This document shows, in pieces, positions 56,158 through 63,489 of a stretch of DNA of 64,000 nucleotides; position 1 is the stretch's first letter, and each line of letters opens with the position of its first letter. Source of the DNA: a virus. The stretch spans positions 1 to 64,000 of IMG/VR virus record IMGVR_UViG_3300044691_000566. One strand, 5' to 3'. The notes beneath the pieces were generated by a model that saw only the letters and a list, made by a program, of their open reading frames with translations, searched no databases and was not told the DNA's origin. The translations under genes were made by a program, and so were the position numbers.

Positions 56158-56195
56158 GAGGTTCCGCCAGAGATACCGAACTCCCAGGAGGCCCC

Positions 56196-56477
56196 GTGGT
56201 TTTCCATACGCTCGCGTTCGCGTTGCAGGTGGCGGCTCTCGCCCTCATGCTCACCGCGCTGGCGCTGCGCATCTCCAAGATCATGCACACCGATTGCACG
56301 ATCCTGTCGGTGGCCTTCGGCTTCGTCCTGCTGAGCTGCTCGGCCATCGTCACCCGTCAGATCACGGCCGCCGGGCTGCTCTTCACCCTCTTCGTGGGCA
56401 ACACGATGATCTTCCACGGTGTCCGCCACGACCTGCGTCCGGCGCGGGCCTACCACAGGATGCGGGGGCGCTCCTGA
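56196..56477 (+). CDS. membrane protein, three predicted segments
   Basis: Product of 93 residues, GTG 56196 after CAGGAGG. Hydrophobic runs at residues about 4-24, 33-53 and 57-72, then a basic tail. Function unknown; coupled to a second membrane protein. Confidence 0.82.
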   Translation: MVFHTLAFALQVAALALMLTALALRISKIMHTDCTILSVAFGFVLLSCSAIVTRQITAAGLLFTLFVGNTMIFHGVRHDLRPARAYHRMRGRS

Positions 56478-56776
56478 TGGCGGAACTCCTGTACTGGGGC
56501 GGCTGGGGACTGTGGATCTGCTCCTTCGGATTCTTCATCCTCCGCAAGGTCGACGGTCGGCGGCACGATCTGCTGATGGCGATCTCCTGGCTGCTGATCT
56601 GTGCCGGTGAGGCCATCCGCCACCGCCAGGGATCGGCCTCCATCGACGCCGCGTTCGCGGGGTTCTACCTCTGGCACTGGTGGACCAACGGCGGGGACGA
56701 CGACACCAAGAGGCGCCTGCGCAAGCTGGCCAAGAAGTTCCAGGGGCGCCGCCGTACGGCCCCCGCGACCGCCTAG
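56477..56776 (+). CDS. membrane protein
   Basis: Product of 99 residues, ATG 56477 sharing a base with the previous stop. Hydrophobic segments LLYWGGWGLWICSFGFFI and LLMAISWLLICAG, then a basic tail (KRRLRKLAKKFQGRRR). The pair may act at the membrane, for example in exclusion or lysis control; this is speculative. Confidence 0.82.
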   Translation: MAELLYWGGWGLWICSFGFFILRKVDGRRHDLLMAISWLLICAGEAIRHRQGSASIDAAFAGFYLWHWWTNGGDDDTKRRLRKLAKKFQGRRRTAPATA

Positions 56777-56786
56777 GAGGCGACGG

Positions 56787-57866
56787 ATGGACGAGCAGAT
56801 CGAGAATCCGCATGTGGTGCTGTACGTGGACCAGGAGGGCGACGAGCAGATCACCCCGGTCATGTCGGAGGCTGCGGCCAAACAGCGCGCCTGGTCCATG
56901 CAGGCAACCGGCATCAACGTGCTGAGCGTGGTGTCGGAGGCGTACGGCAAGGAGTACACCGGCTCGTTCTTCGTGCGCTACACGGACGGCTTCCAGCAGC
57001 AGCAGGAGACCGGGATCTTCCCCTCCCGCGAACGCGCCGTCCGGGAATGCGACGAGATCACGGAGGACACCAACAACAGCAACATCGAGATCCTCCCGGC
57101 CAAGATGCACTCCTCGCGCACCACCGAGGAGCAGGTGCAGAAGACGCCGGAAATTCCCTCCGAACCGACGCAGTGGGAGGCCGAATCGACATGGTGGGAG
57201 GTGGTGTACCGCAATCCCAACCTTCCCGACCCGGCGTTCACGGCGCAGTCCACGCTGCCCATGACGGCCGATGAGGCGTCGGCGGCGATGCATCGCCTGA
57301 TCCAGCGGGGCATGACGGAGTGCTCCCTCCGGCGGGTGCCGCGTGACGAGCTGAGCCAGGTCCTCTATCTCGTCCGTTCCGACGACTGGCGGGACAAGAG
57401 CACCGACGTGGAGCGGTACACCGCGCCGGAGCCCCCGCACCTGGCCAAGGATCGTGCCGCCGAGATGAAAGAGCAGGACTACCGGGTCATAGCCATCCTC
57501 ACCGTCAAGGCCGTCGATCAGCGCAGGACCGCCTCCCGGGACGTGGAGGCCGAGACCAACGAGATTCTCGACGTCCAGACGTGGCCGGAATACAAGGACT
57601 TCCAGGAGCCCACCGAGGAGCAGTACGCGGAGGTGGAGCAGGCCCCGCACCAGGATGAGGCCAATGCCGCTCTGCGGGATGCGGCCTCGCGGGCCAAGGG
57701 CCTGATCTCCCGGGACCCGGGGCATCGGGATCTGCGGGACCGGGACCGCGCCCTGAAGCTGGCCCTGAAGTTGGCCAAGATCGGACGACCCAGCAAGATC
57801 TCGGCTGCCACCCTTGTCGCCCACGCCGAGACGATCTTGAAGTTCCTGTACCCCGAGGAGAAGTAG
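56787..57866 (+). CDS. hypothetical protein
   Basis: Product of 359 residues, ATG 56787 after AGGAGG. Two similar alpha/beta segments with aromatic strands (FFVRYTDGFQ; WWEVVYRNPN), then a charged helical C-terminus (LRDRDRALKLALKLAKI). No family recognised. Confidence 0.85.
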   Translation: MDEQIENPHVVLYVDQEGDEQITPVMSEAAAKQRAWSMQATGINVLSVVSEAYGKEYTGSFFVRYTDGFQQQQETGIFPSRERAVRECDEITEDTNNSNIEILPAKMHSSRTTEEQVQKTPEIPSEPTQWEAESTWWEVVYRNPNLPDPAFTAQSTLPMTADEASAAMHRLIQRGMTECSLRRVPRDELSQVLYLVRSDDWRDKSTDVERYTAPEPPHLAKDRAAEMKEQDYRVIAILTVKAVDQRRTASRDVEAETNEILDVQTWPEYKDFQEPTEEQYAEVEQAPHQDEANAALRDAASRAKGLISRDPGHRDLRDRDRALKLALKLAKIGRPSKISAATLVAHAETILKFLYPEEK

Positions 57867-57876
57867 AGAGATCCCC

Positions 57877-58563
57877 ATGGACGACAAGACCCTGGAACTG
57901 CCGGTCGTGCCCGATCCCGACACGGTGGCGACGCAGGAGATCCGGGTCGTCCCCGAGCATCTGGTCGGCGACCCGATACTCACCATGGATGCTCCCCGCC
58001 TGCGCTTCTTCTCGCTGTTCGACTACTACTACGGAGACCGGCCGGTCTTCGTGCCGCCACCTCCCAGACAGGTGCATCACAGAGTGCCGAAGACTCATGA
58101 CCGGGTGTTGATAGGACTGGCCGCCACGCTGGCGGCCCTGACCGTGCTGACGTACGTGGAGGTCGCGTCGGGCTGGCATTCGGGAGCGTCCCGGATGCAG
58201 CCCCCGGTGGTCGCCAGCAGCCCGCTGGCCGTCCCGAGTGTGCTGCCGGGCACCAGCGTCCCCGTGCCTTCCCCCGAGCCCGCCAGGACCGCTCAGGTGC
58301 TGGCGGACGTCCAGACGTCGCCCTCCCGCATTCCGGCCGCCGTACGCCCCCGCCGGACCGTGGTGGTGCCCGTGACGCCTTCTGTGCCGCCGCCGGTCAC
58401 CGTGAGCCCCATGCCGTCACCGAGTCCGTCGCCCAGCCCCACCGCGCCGTCTCTCTCTCCGTCGCCCCCGCTGATCGTTGTACCGGTCGGGTCGCCGTCG
58501 GCCCCGGTGGATCCGGGCAGTAGTACATCGTCGACCCCCACCATCACGAGGAGCAGTCCATGA
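57877..58563 (+). CDS. membrane-anchored protein with Pro/Ser-rich external tail
   Basis: Product of 228 residues, ATG 57877. Cytoplasmic N-terminus of about 75 residues, one membrane helix (VLIGLAATLAALTVLTYV), then about 130 residues of Pro/Ser/Val low-complexity sequence probably spanning the cell wall. Function unknown. Confidence 0.84.
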   Translation: MDDKTLELPVVPDPDTVATQEIRVVPEHLVGDPILTMDAPRLRFFSLFDYYYGDRPVFVPPPPRQVHHRVPKTHDRVLIGLAATLAALTVLTYVEVASGWHSGASRMQPPVVASSPLAVPSVLPGTSVPVPSPEPARTAQVLADVQTSPSRIPAAVRPRRTVVVPVTPSVPPPVTVSPMPSPSPSPSPTAPSLSPSPPLIVVPVGSPSAPVDPGSSTSSTPTITRSSP

Positions 58564-58862
58564 CGCAGATGACACCCGAGCAGCGCGAAGAGCGCCTCAT
58601 CCAGACCCTGATGACCACCTGGGCCCGTGACCGGCAGCATGCCGAGGGCATCCTGGCCGGGTACGTGGCCAACGAACTGGCCAAGGCATCCAAGGAGTTC
58701 GATGACCTGGAAAACCCCTACCGCCGCAACAGCTCCCGCCTGAAGTGGAGCACGGGGGTGGTGATGGTGACCTCGATGCTGTTCCGGCGGGAGATGCGGC
58801 TGTGGGCCAAGATGTCCCGGGCGGACGCCGGGCACCCGGAGCGCACGGCCCCGCGTACCTGA
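58560..58862 (+). CDS. hypothetical protein
   Basis: Product of 100 residues, ATG 58560 overlapping the previous stop. Helical, basic C-terminus. No family recognised. Confidence 0.8.
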   Translation: MTQMTPEQREERLIQTLMTTWARDRQHAEGILAGYVANELAKASKEFDDLENPYRRNSSRLKWSTGVVMVTSMLFRREMRLWAKMSRADAGHPERTAPRT

Positions 58863-58886
58863 CAAGTCCCGGGGTATACGGGGGAC

Positions 58887-59072
58887 ATGAATCCGTTGTA
58901 TTTGGTGCTGTACGTGGTCGCGGCGCTGCTGTTCTTCGCCGCTGGTGCCCTCGGGTGGGGATGGGGTGCCCCCGGGGCTGCTCCCCGGTACGCGGGCTGG
59001 AGCAACCTGGTGGCGTTCGGACTTCTGTTCTGGGTGCTGGTGCCGCTCATCGCGCTGGCCCGCACCATGTAG
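58887..59072 (+). CDS. small two-pass membrane protein
   Basis: Product of 61 residues, ATG 58887. Hydrophobic segments LYLVLYVVAALLFFAAGAL and LVAFGLLFWVLVPLIAL joined by a short loop. Size and topology are holin-like, but no lysis gene is adjacent. Confidence 0.78.
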   Translation: MNPLYLVLYVVAALLFFAAGALGWGWGAPGAAPRYAGWSNLVAFGLLFWVLVPLIALARTM

Positions 59073-59102
59073 GGTCTTCCTGTCACGCGCTCCACGCCTG
59101 AG

Positions 59103-59131
59103 GCCCCTCCCCACCATTCCGGGGGAGGGGC
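59103..59131 (+). terminator. intrinsic terminator-like hairpin
   Basis: Perfect 10-bp GC stem with a 9-nt loop, followed by GGAATTTTAAAATCC (59135-59149). Confidence 0.78.
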
Positions 59132-59153
59132 TTCGGAATTTTAAAATCCCTCC

Positions 59154-59183
59154 TTGACACTCCAAGGATTGTTGGAGAGGATG
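59154..59183 (+). promoter_or_regulatory. accessory-type promoter with poor -10 (copy 22)
   Basis: TTGACA and spacer CTCCAAGGATTGTTGGAG are well kept, but the -10 reads AGGATG. GCCAGAGA is at 59192. Confidence 0.65.
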
Positions 59184-59215
59184 GGGTCAACGCCAGAGAC
59201 CCCGAGGAGGCCCAC

Positions 59216-59974
59216 ATGGGCACACCCGAGATTCCGTCCCTGAAGGACGGCGAGTACCTCCACTTCGAGTACGTGCAGGGCCAGCGCGACGACGAGGACG
59301 GCCCGGTCACCTACTTCTCCAACATGGTCGACCTCGCCAACACCCGCGAGAAGGCCATCCGGGACGTCACCGAGCTGATCGCCAACGAGGACGTGTGGGC
59401 GATCCACGTGCGCCGGGTCGAGCAGCCCGAGCAGGGCGTCCACCTGTACGACGAGTCGCAGCCCCTGGCCGTGGCCCAGAGCGAGGCCCACCAGTACCGG
59501 ACGGCCTACGAGGAGCTGGCCCAGGGGTTCATGAAGCTGGAGGACGCCAAGACCTCCATGCAGGCCGAGTACGAGCGGCAGGCCGACCACTGGCAGATCG
59601 GTCTCAGGGCGCAGGCCGCCGTGATCGAGATGCTCAAGGCCAAGTTGGTGCTGATTCAGGGCCGTGCCCAGCGTGCTCAGCGGGACGCCTATCTGATGGA
59701 GCCCCAGGACGTCTTCCAGGACGCCAAGGTCGACGTGCAGGCGGAGCTGGAGAGCGCCAAGCGCAAGGCCAAGGCGCACCAGGAGGACCGCAAGACACAG
59801 GAACTGGCCGAGCGTACGGGCCTGGTGCGCCTGACCGAGGACGGCACGGGCCTGTCCGAGGACCGGTGCGTCTGCGGTCACCCCCGCCACGTGCACCGCA
59901 AGGGGGACTGCGAGATGTGCCCCAGTGGCAAGGAGCGTTCCTGGCGCCACGAGTTCAACCCGGAGGTGAATTGA
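59216..59974 (+). CDS. coiled-coil protein with C-terminal CGH zinc module
   Basis: Product of 252 residues, ATG 59216 after GGAGGCCCAC. Long Ala/Glu/Lys/Gln helix in the middle; C-terminus CVCGHPRHVHRKGDCEMC...WRHEF is a zinc module shared with the next two genes. Function unknown. Confidence 0.84.
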   Translation: MGTPEIPSLKDGEYLHFEYVQGQRDDEDGPVTYFSNMVDLANTREKAIRDVTELIANEDVWAIHVRRVEQPEQGVHLYDESQPLAVAQSEAHQYRTAYEELAQGFMKLEDAKTSMQAEYERQADHWQIGLRAQAAVIEMLKAKLVLIQGRAQRAQRDAYLMEPQDVFQDAKVDVQAELESAKRKAKAHQEDRKTQELAERTGLVRLTEDGTGLSEDRCVCGHPRHVHRKGDCEMCPSGKERSWRHEFNPEVN

Positions 59975-60222
59975 TGGAGGGCTCCCGTCCGGAGTACTTC
60001 ATCCTCGACGAGGTCGGGGGTACCGCCGAGGCGATCGACAACACTGCCGACACCGTGCAGGCGGAGGACTGCTGCACGGTGCCCGGCTGCGGGCACTGGG
60101 AGTCCCAGCACGAGCGCAACCACTGCCGGGTGTGCCACACCGAGGACACCGGGCTGGGGCGCCCCGAGGACCGCAAGTGCCAGCACTACTTCTTCCCGCC
60201 GCTGGGAAAGGACAAGGACTGA
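59974..60222 (+). CDS. small protein with CGH zinc module
   Basis: Product of 82 residues, ATG 59974 sharing a base with the previous stop. CGHWESQHERNHCRVC...KCQHYFF is the same module as in 59216. Paralogue by domain duplication. Confidence 0.82.
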   Translation: MEGSRPEYFILDEVGGTAEAIDNTADTVQAEDCCTVPGCGHWESQHERNHCRVCHTEDTGLGRPEDRKCQHYFFPPLGKDKD

Positions 60223-60890
60223 TGGCCGAGAAGAAGCGCCGCTGCGGGGCCAGCCTGCCGGACCGGGACGCCGAGGAGAACCAGCACTACTGCTACCACC
60301 CGGCCGGTCACGCGGGGTGGCACGAGGACGACGTGTGCATATGGAAGGACGGGGACACGGTGAGCGTCCACACCGTGGAGGAGCTGCCCGCCGTGTCCCA
60401 CCACACCCACGACTTCGTGGGCGACGAGGACACCTGCGTGAGCGTTGTGGCCTGCCCGCTCACCTGGGGGCAGTTCACGGCGCAGCAGCGCGAGTGGGAG
60501 GCCGAGCAGGCCGACACCTGCTCGTTCTGCGGCCACGCCGAGCACTGCCACACCTTCGAGGCGCGGGACGAGGGCGGCAGGGACTACCGCACCGAGTGCG
60601 GGGGCGCCAAGGAGTTCCACTCCTTCAACGAGGAGCCCAAGGCCGTCGTCCCGAGCCGTGAGCGCCTCCTGGAGTTCGTGCGGAGCATGCTGGGGCCCGA
60701 TGCCTCCCCCGAGCACGTAGAGCGCGTTGCGCACCGCGTACAGCTCGTCGTGGGGCCCCTCGCCACGGAGTCCGCCCCTGCGGCCCAGCCCGCTCTCCGT
60801 GGCCCGCGCGGTCCCGGCAGCGGCCCGGTGATCATGGACGAGGTTGCCCAGGTGCAGGACGCGTTGAAGGAGACCAGAACTGATGGCTGA
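60222..60890 (+). CDS. protein with two Cys/His modules
   Basis: Product of 222 residues, ATG 60222 sharing a base with the previous stop. N-terminal CGASLPDRD...HYCYHPAGHAGWHEDD is a C...H-x-GWH mini zinc motif; the centre has CSFCGHAEHCHTF...KEFHSF, the third copy of the CGH module. Pro/Ala-rich linker and a helical tail follow. Confidence 0.83.
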   Translation: MAEKKRRCGASLPDRDAEENQHYCYHPAGHAGWHEDDVCIWKDGDTVSVHTVEELPAVSHHTHDFVGDEDTCVSVVACPLTWGQFTAQQREWEAEQADTCSFCGHAEHCHTFEARDEGGRDYRTECGGAKEFHSFNEEPKAVVPSRERLLEFVRSMLGPDASPEHVERVAHRVQLVVGPLATESAPAAQPALRGPRGPGSGPVIMDEVAQVQDALKETRTDG

Positions 60891-61563
60891 GCTGAGCAGC
60901 CGGGGCTTCGAGCAGTACGGCGAGATCGAGACCACGTACGGGCACACGGTGCGCGTGTACGAGTCGTCGGCCGCCAGTGGCCCGCACCTGTGGCTGAAGA
61001 CCAAGCTCGTCGCCGAGCGGTCGACGCACGCCCTTCCGCCGGAGGAGGCCACGGCACACCTGGATCTGCTCCAGGCCATAACGGTGCGTGCCCTCCTGGA
61101 CGAGTTCATTGAGGGTGTGCCCGAGCGATGGGCGAATGGCACCTCTCTGCTCCTCAAGGCCGACAAGGCGTGGCGGGAGGCCAATCCGGAGTTGGTGCTG
61201 GAGCAGACCCGCAGGAACTGCCAGTGCTGCGCGTCCGGCAACCACGACTTCCGGTGCACCTGCGACGGTGAGGGGTGCTGCCACCCGGGTCACCACGCGC
61301 CCGCCCAGGACGTCCCGGATCAGCCGGAGCCCGAGGCCCCTGAGATCCAGGCCCTGAAGCCCCCGGTGGGCTCGTACGTGGCGACGGTGTTCCGAGTGGA
61401 CGGGTACGACCCGGACTGCGGGGAGACCCCGGAGACGGCCAGCATGGCCCGCCTGAGCGCCGTGGACGTGGATGGCGAGATCATGGGGTGGACGCAGAAC
61501 TGCATCGGTCTGTACAACACGACCGACAAGGTGATCGACCATCCCGGGGACGTGCTGGGGTGA
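60883..61563 (+). CDS. hypothetical protein with Cys cluster
   Basis: Product of 226 residues, ATG 60883, 8-nt overlap with the previous gene. CQCCASGNHDFRCTCDGEGCCHPGHH is a dense metal-binding cluster. Alpha/beta on both sides. No family recognised. Confidence 0.83.
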   Translation: MAELSSRGFEQYGEIETTYGHTVRVYESSAASGPHLWLKTKLVAERSTHALPPEEATAHLDLLQAITVRALLDEFIEGVPERWANGTSLLLKADKAWREANPELVLEQTRRNCQCCASGNHDFRCTCDGEGCCHPGHHAPAQDVPDQPEPEAPEIQALKPPVGSYVATVFRVDGYDPDCGETPETASMARLSAVDVDGEIMGWTQNCIGLYNTTDKVIDHPGDVLG

Positions 61564-61607
61564 GCGGGGGTTGACCCTGACTCTGTCCTTCGGCTAGCGT
61601 GAGCAGC

Positions 61608-61681
61608 CGCGCGGTGGAGCAGCTCGGTAGCTCGTTGGGCTCATAACCCAGAGGTCGCAGGTTCAAATCCTGTCTGCGCTA
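61608..61681 (+). tRNA. initiator tRNA-fMet (CAU)
   Basis: Anticodon arm TTGGG-CTCATAA-CCCAG has the three consecutive G-C pairs of initiators. Position 1 is C opposite U72, an unpaired end like the C1-A72 of bacterial initiators. D arm GAGC...GCTC and T arm GCAGG-TTCAAAT-CCTGT are normal. Confidence 0.9.
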
Positions 61682-61688
61682 CAACACG

Positions 61689-61719
61689 GAAGGCCCGGGA
61701 CCTCGGTTCCGGGCCTTCT
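61689..61719 (+). terminator. intrinsic terminator after tRNA-fMet
   Basis: 10-bp GC stem (61689-61698 and 61709-61718), then TTCTTCG. Confidence 0.82.
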
Positions 61720-61763
61720 TCGTATGTGAGATGAGCAACAGACCGGGTTTGTAGGCCAGTTGA

Positions 61764-61793
61764 GTGGCGCTCCGGCAATGCTTGGAGTACTCT
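61764..61793 (+). promoter_or_regulatory. accessory-type promoter for HU-like gene (copy 23)
   Basis: Spacer CTCCGGCAATGCTTGGAG, then TACTCT. The -35 position reads GTGGCG, so it is weak or activator-dependent. Confidence 0.65.
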
Positions 61794-61831
61794 GGTGCTT
61801 CGCCAGAGATTCCGAGACCGTGGAGGTCCCC

Positions 61832-62182
61832 ATGAACAAGGCTCGCTTGATCGAAAAGGTGTCCGAGACCCTGGGCAGTCGTGCCCTGGCCGTGGAGGCC
61901 GTGGAACTCGTGCTCGACACGATGGTGCGGGAGATCGCCAGTGGCGGCCGGGTGGCCATCACCGGCTTCGGCACGCTGGACAGCGTGGCCGTCAGTGCCC
62001 GTCAGGCGCGCAACCCCGCGACGGGGGAGACGGTGCAGCTCGCCGCCACGCGTCGGGTGCGCTTCCGTGCGGGCCGCAACCTCGCCGACCTGGTGACCGG
62101 CGCCAAGAAGCTGCCGACGGACGTGAGCGCGATCAAGAAGGCGCCCAAGGGTTCGGTCGGCAAGGGCGCCAGCCAGGGCTGA
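61832..62182 (+). CDS. HU/IHF-family DNA-binding protein
   Basis: Product of 116 residues, ATG 61832 after TGGAGG. MNKARLIEKVSE, RVAITGFGTLD and ARNPATGETV, with the DNA-intercalating Pro in RNPATG, then RFRAGRNLADLV, define HU. The Lys/Gly-rich tail is short compared with actinobacterial HupS. It probably compacts phage DNA or modulates the phage promoters. Confidence 0.93.
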   Translation: MNKARLIEKVSETLGSRALAVEAVELVLDTMVREIASGGRVAITGFGTLDSVAVSARQARNPATGETVQLAATRRVRFRAGRNLADLVTGAKKLPTDVSAIKKAPKGSVGKGASQG

Positions 62183-62192
62183 TCCCCGTACG

Positions 62193-62226
62193 AGGCCCCC
62201 GTCGTCCCTGCGGATGGCGGGGGCCT
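62193..62226 (+). terminator. intrinsic terminator-like hairpin
   Basis: 9-bp GC stem (62193-62201 and 62218-62226) with possible further weak pairs inside, then AGTCTTG. Confidence 0.72.
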
Positions 62227-62257
62227 AGTCTTGCCTCCGTCAACCCCGTCATCCCTC

Positions 62258-62287
62258 TTGACACTCCAACAATCCTTGGGGTAGTCT
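62258..62287 (+). promoter_or_regulatory. accessory-type promoter (copy 24)
   Basis: TTGACA, spacer CTCCAACAATCCTTGGGG, TAGTCT, then TTGACATTGTCAA. Confidence 0.92.
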
Positions 62288-62312
62288 TGACATTGTCAAG
62301 GAGCGCACCACC

Positions 62313-62528
62313 GTGAACCACCCGCCCGCCCTGCGACTCCGCAGGGACCGGCAGCCCCGCCTGATCGGCAACGTCCTGGCCATCGCGATCTTCGCGACGA
62401 TAGCCGCGACCGTCCTCGCCAGGGGTGTCATGCCAGGGCCGACCGACCTACCGCAGGCGCCCGGGGTTGCCGTAGTCAACCCCGGGCCGTGCACCCCTGA
62501 CCCCGTCCTGCCTGATCCGTCCTGCTGA
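62313..62528 (+). CDS. small membrane-anchored protein
   Basis: Product of 71 residues, GTG 62313 with a poor ribosome site, only about 25 nt after the -10. Basic N-terminus, one helix (NVLAIAIFATIAATVLA), Pro-rich external tail with two Cys. Function unknown. Confidence 0.72.
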   Translation: MNHPPALRLRRDRQPRLIGNVLAIAIFATIAATVLARGVMPGPTDLPQAPGVAVVNPGPCTPDPVLPDPSC

Positions 62529-62537
62529 GGAGACCAC

Positions 62538-63152
62538 ATGGAAAGCGACGAGTTCCCCTGGCTGTCCAGCCTGCCCGAGAACGAGGCCCACAACTTCGTC
62601 CTGAAGCTGGGCAGCGCTCTGCACCAAGGCGACTACGTCTACGAGGACGAGGAGGTCGAGCGCTCCTGGGAGGACGTCCTGGCCGACGTGGACAAGGTGA
62701 TCCGCACCTACCGGAACCTCGTCCTGGAGGTCGACGACGTCACCGAGGGCGAGCCCGTGCCGGTGCTGCGGTACACCCTGGAAGAGCGCTCCCAGTGCAA
62801 GTTCGTCTACAACCTGGAACAGGCTCCGGAGTCCATCGCCAACCCCAACTTTCCCGGCCTGACCGTCCAGCCCAAGACCCTGCTGATCCTTCTCGCGCCC
62901 GGCGAGGACGGGAACTGGGAGGCCGGTCTCGTGAGCGTGAGCGGCCCGTTCTTCCTGAAGGATGACCGGCCGGGCAGGCGCGTCGAGAGCGTCCCCTTCA
63001 CGAACCCCATGGACGAGGACAGCGGGGCGCCGGAGTGGGTGCGCCTGATCGTCCAGGACCACCTGGACACCCTCAACCACGAGTACTCCCACCGCACGAC
63101 TATGCAGAGCCGGAGCCTGGTCGCCCACAGCGAGACGATCCCGGAGGGATGA
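62538..63152 (+). CDS. hypothetical protein, first of a tandem paralogue series
   Basis: Product of 204 residues, ATG 62538 after GAGGAG. The N-terminal ~70 residues (FPWLSSLPENEAHNFV... and an acidic helix) recur in the next two genes. The rest is a beta-rich domain. Function unknown. Confidence 0.84.
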   Translation: MESDEFPWLSSLPENEAHNFVLKLGSALHQGDYVYEDEEVERSWEDVLADVDKVIRTYRNLVLEVDDVTEGEPVPVLRYTLEERSQCKFVYNLEQAPESIANPNFPGLTVQPKTLLILLAPGEDGNWEAGLVSVSGPFFLKDDRPGRRVESVPFTNPMDEDSGAPEWVRLIVQDHLDTLNHEYSHRTTMQSRSLVAHSETIPEG

Positions 63153-63154
63153 CC

Positions 63155-63487
63155 ATGGAGGCCCCCGCGTTCCCCCGGGTCGGGGACCTGCCCGAGAGCG
63201 AGCAGCGCTCCTTCTGGAACGGGCTGTGCGTCGCCCTGCACAACACCAAAGCCTCCCTGTCGAAGCCCACCGCGCACGACTTCGAGGCGGAGAGTGCGCC
63301 CGTCATCGCCATGTGGAAGGAAAGGGCGCAGATGTACGCGGCCATGTCCCTGGAGGAGCGCCAGCAGGAGGCCGCGCGCACGACGGCTCGGGAGCTGTTC
63401 ACCGTGCTGATGCCGGGTAACACCGGGATCAGCACGGCCGACGAGGTGGCGGACACGATCCTCGCCGCGATCCGAAAGGTGGTCTGA
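63155..63487 (+). CDS. hypothetical protein, second tandem paralogue
   Basis: Product of 110 residues. ATG 63155 is chosen for its spacing from GGAGGG (ATG 63149 is also possible). FPRVGDLPESEQRSFWNGL matches the N-terminus of the neighbours, followed by the conserved helix ending in W-K-E-R-A-x-M-Y-A. Confidence 0.82.
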   Translation: MEAPAFPRVGDLPESEQRSFWNGLCVALHNTKASLSKPTAHDFEAESAPVIAMWKERAQMYAAMSLEERQQEAARTTARELFTVLMPGNTGISTADEVADTILAAIRKVV

Positions 63488-63489
63488 CC

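Noticed and set aside
58887-59072. Holin call for the two-pass membrane protein
   Set aside because: Size and topology fit but there is no endolysin neighbour and several similar membrane proteins lie nearby.
19288-62287. CRISPR-like regularly repeated sequence
   Set aside because: Repeats are separated by whole genes of varying length and are promoters, not repeat-spacer arrays; no cas operon (the Cas4-like gene is a standalone phage nuclease).
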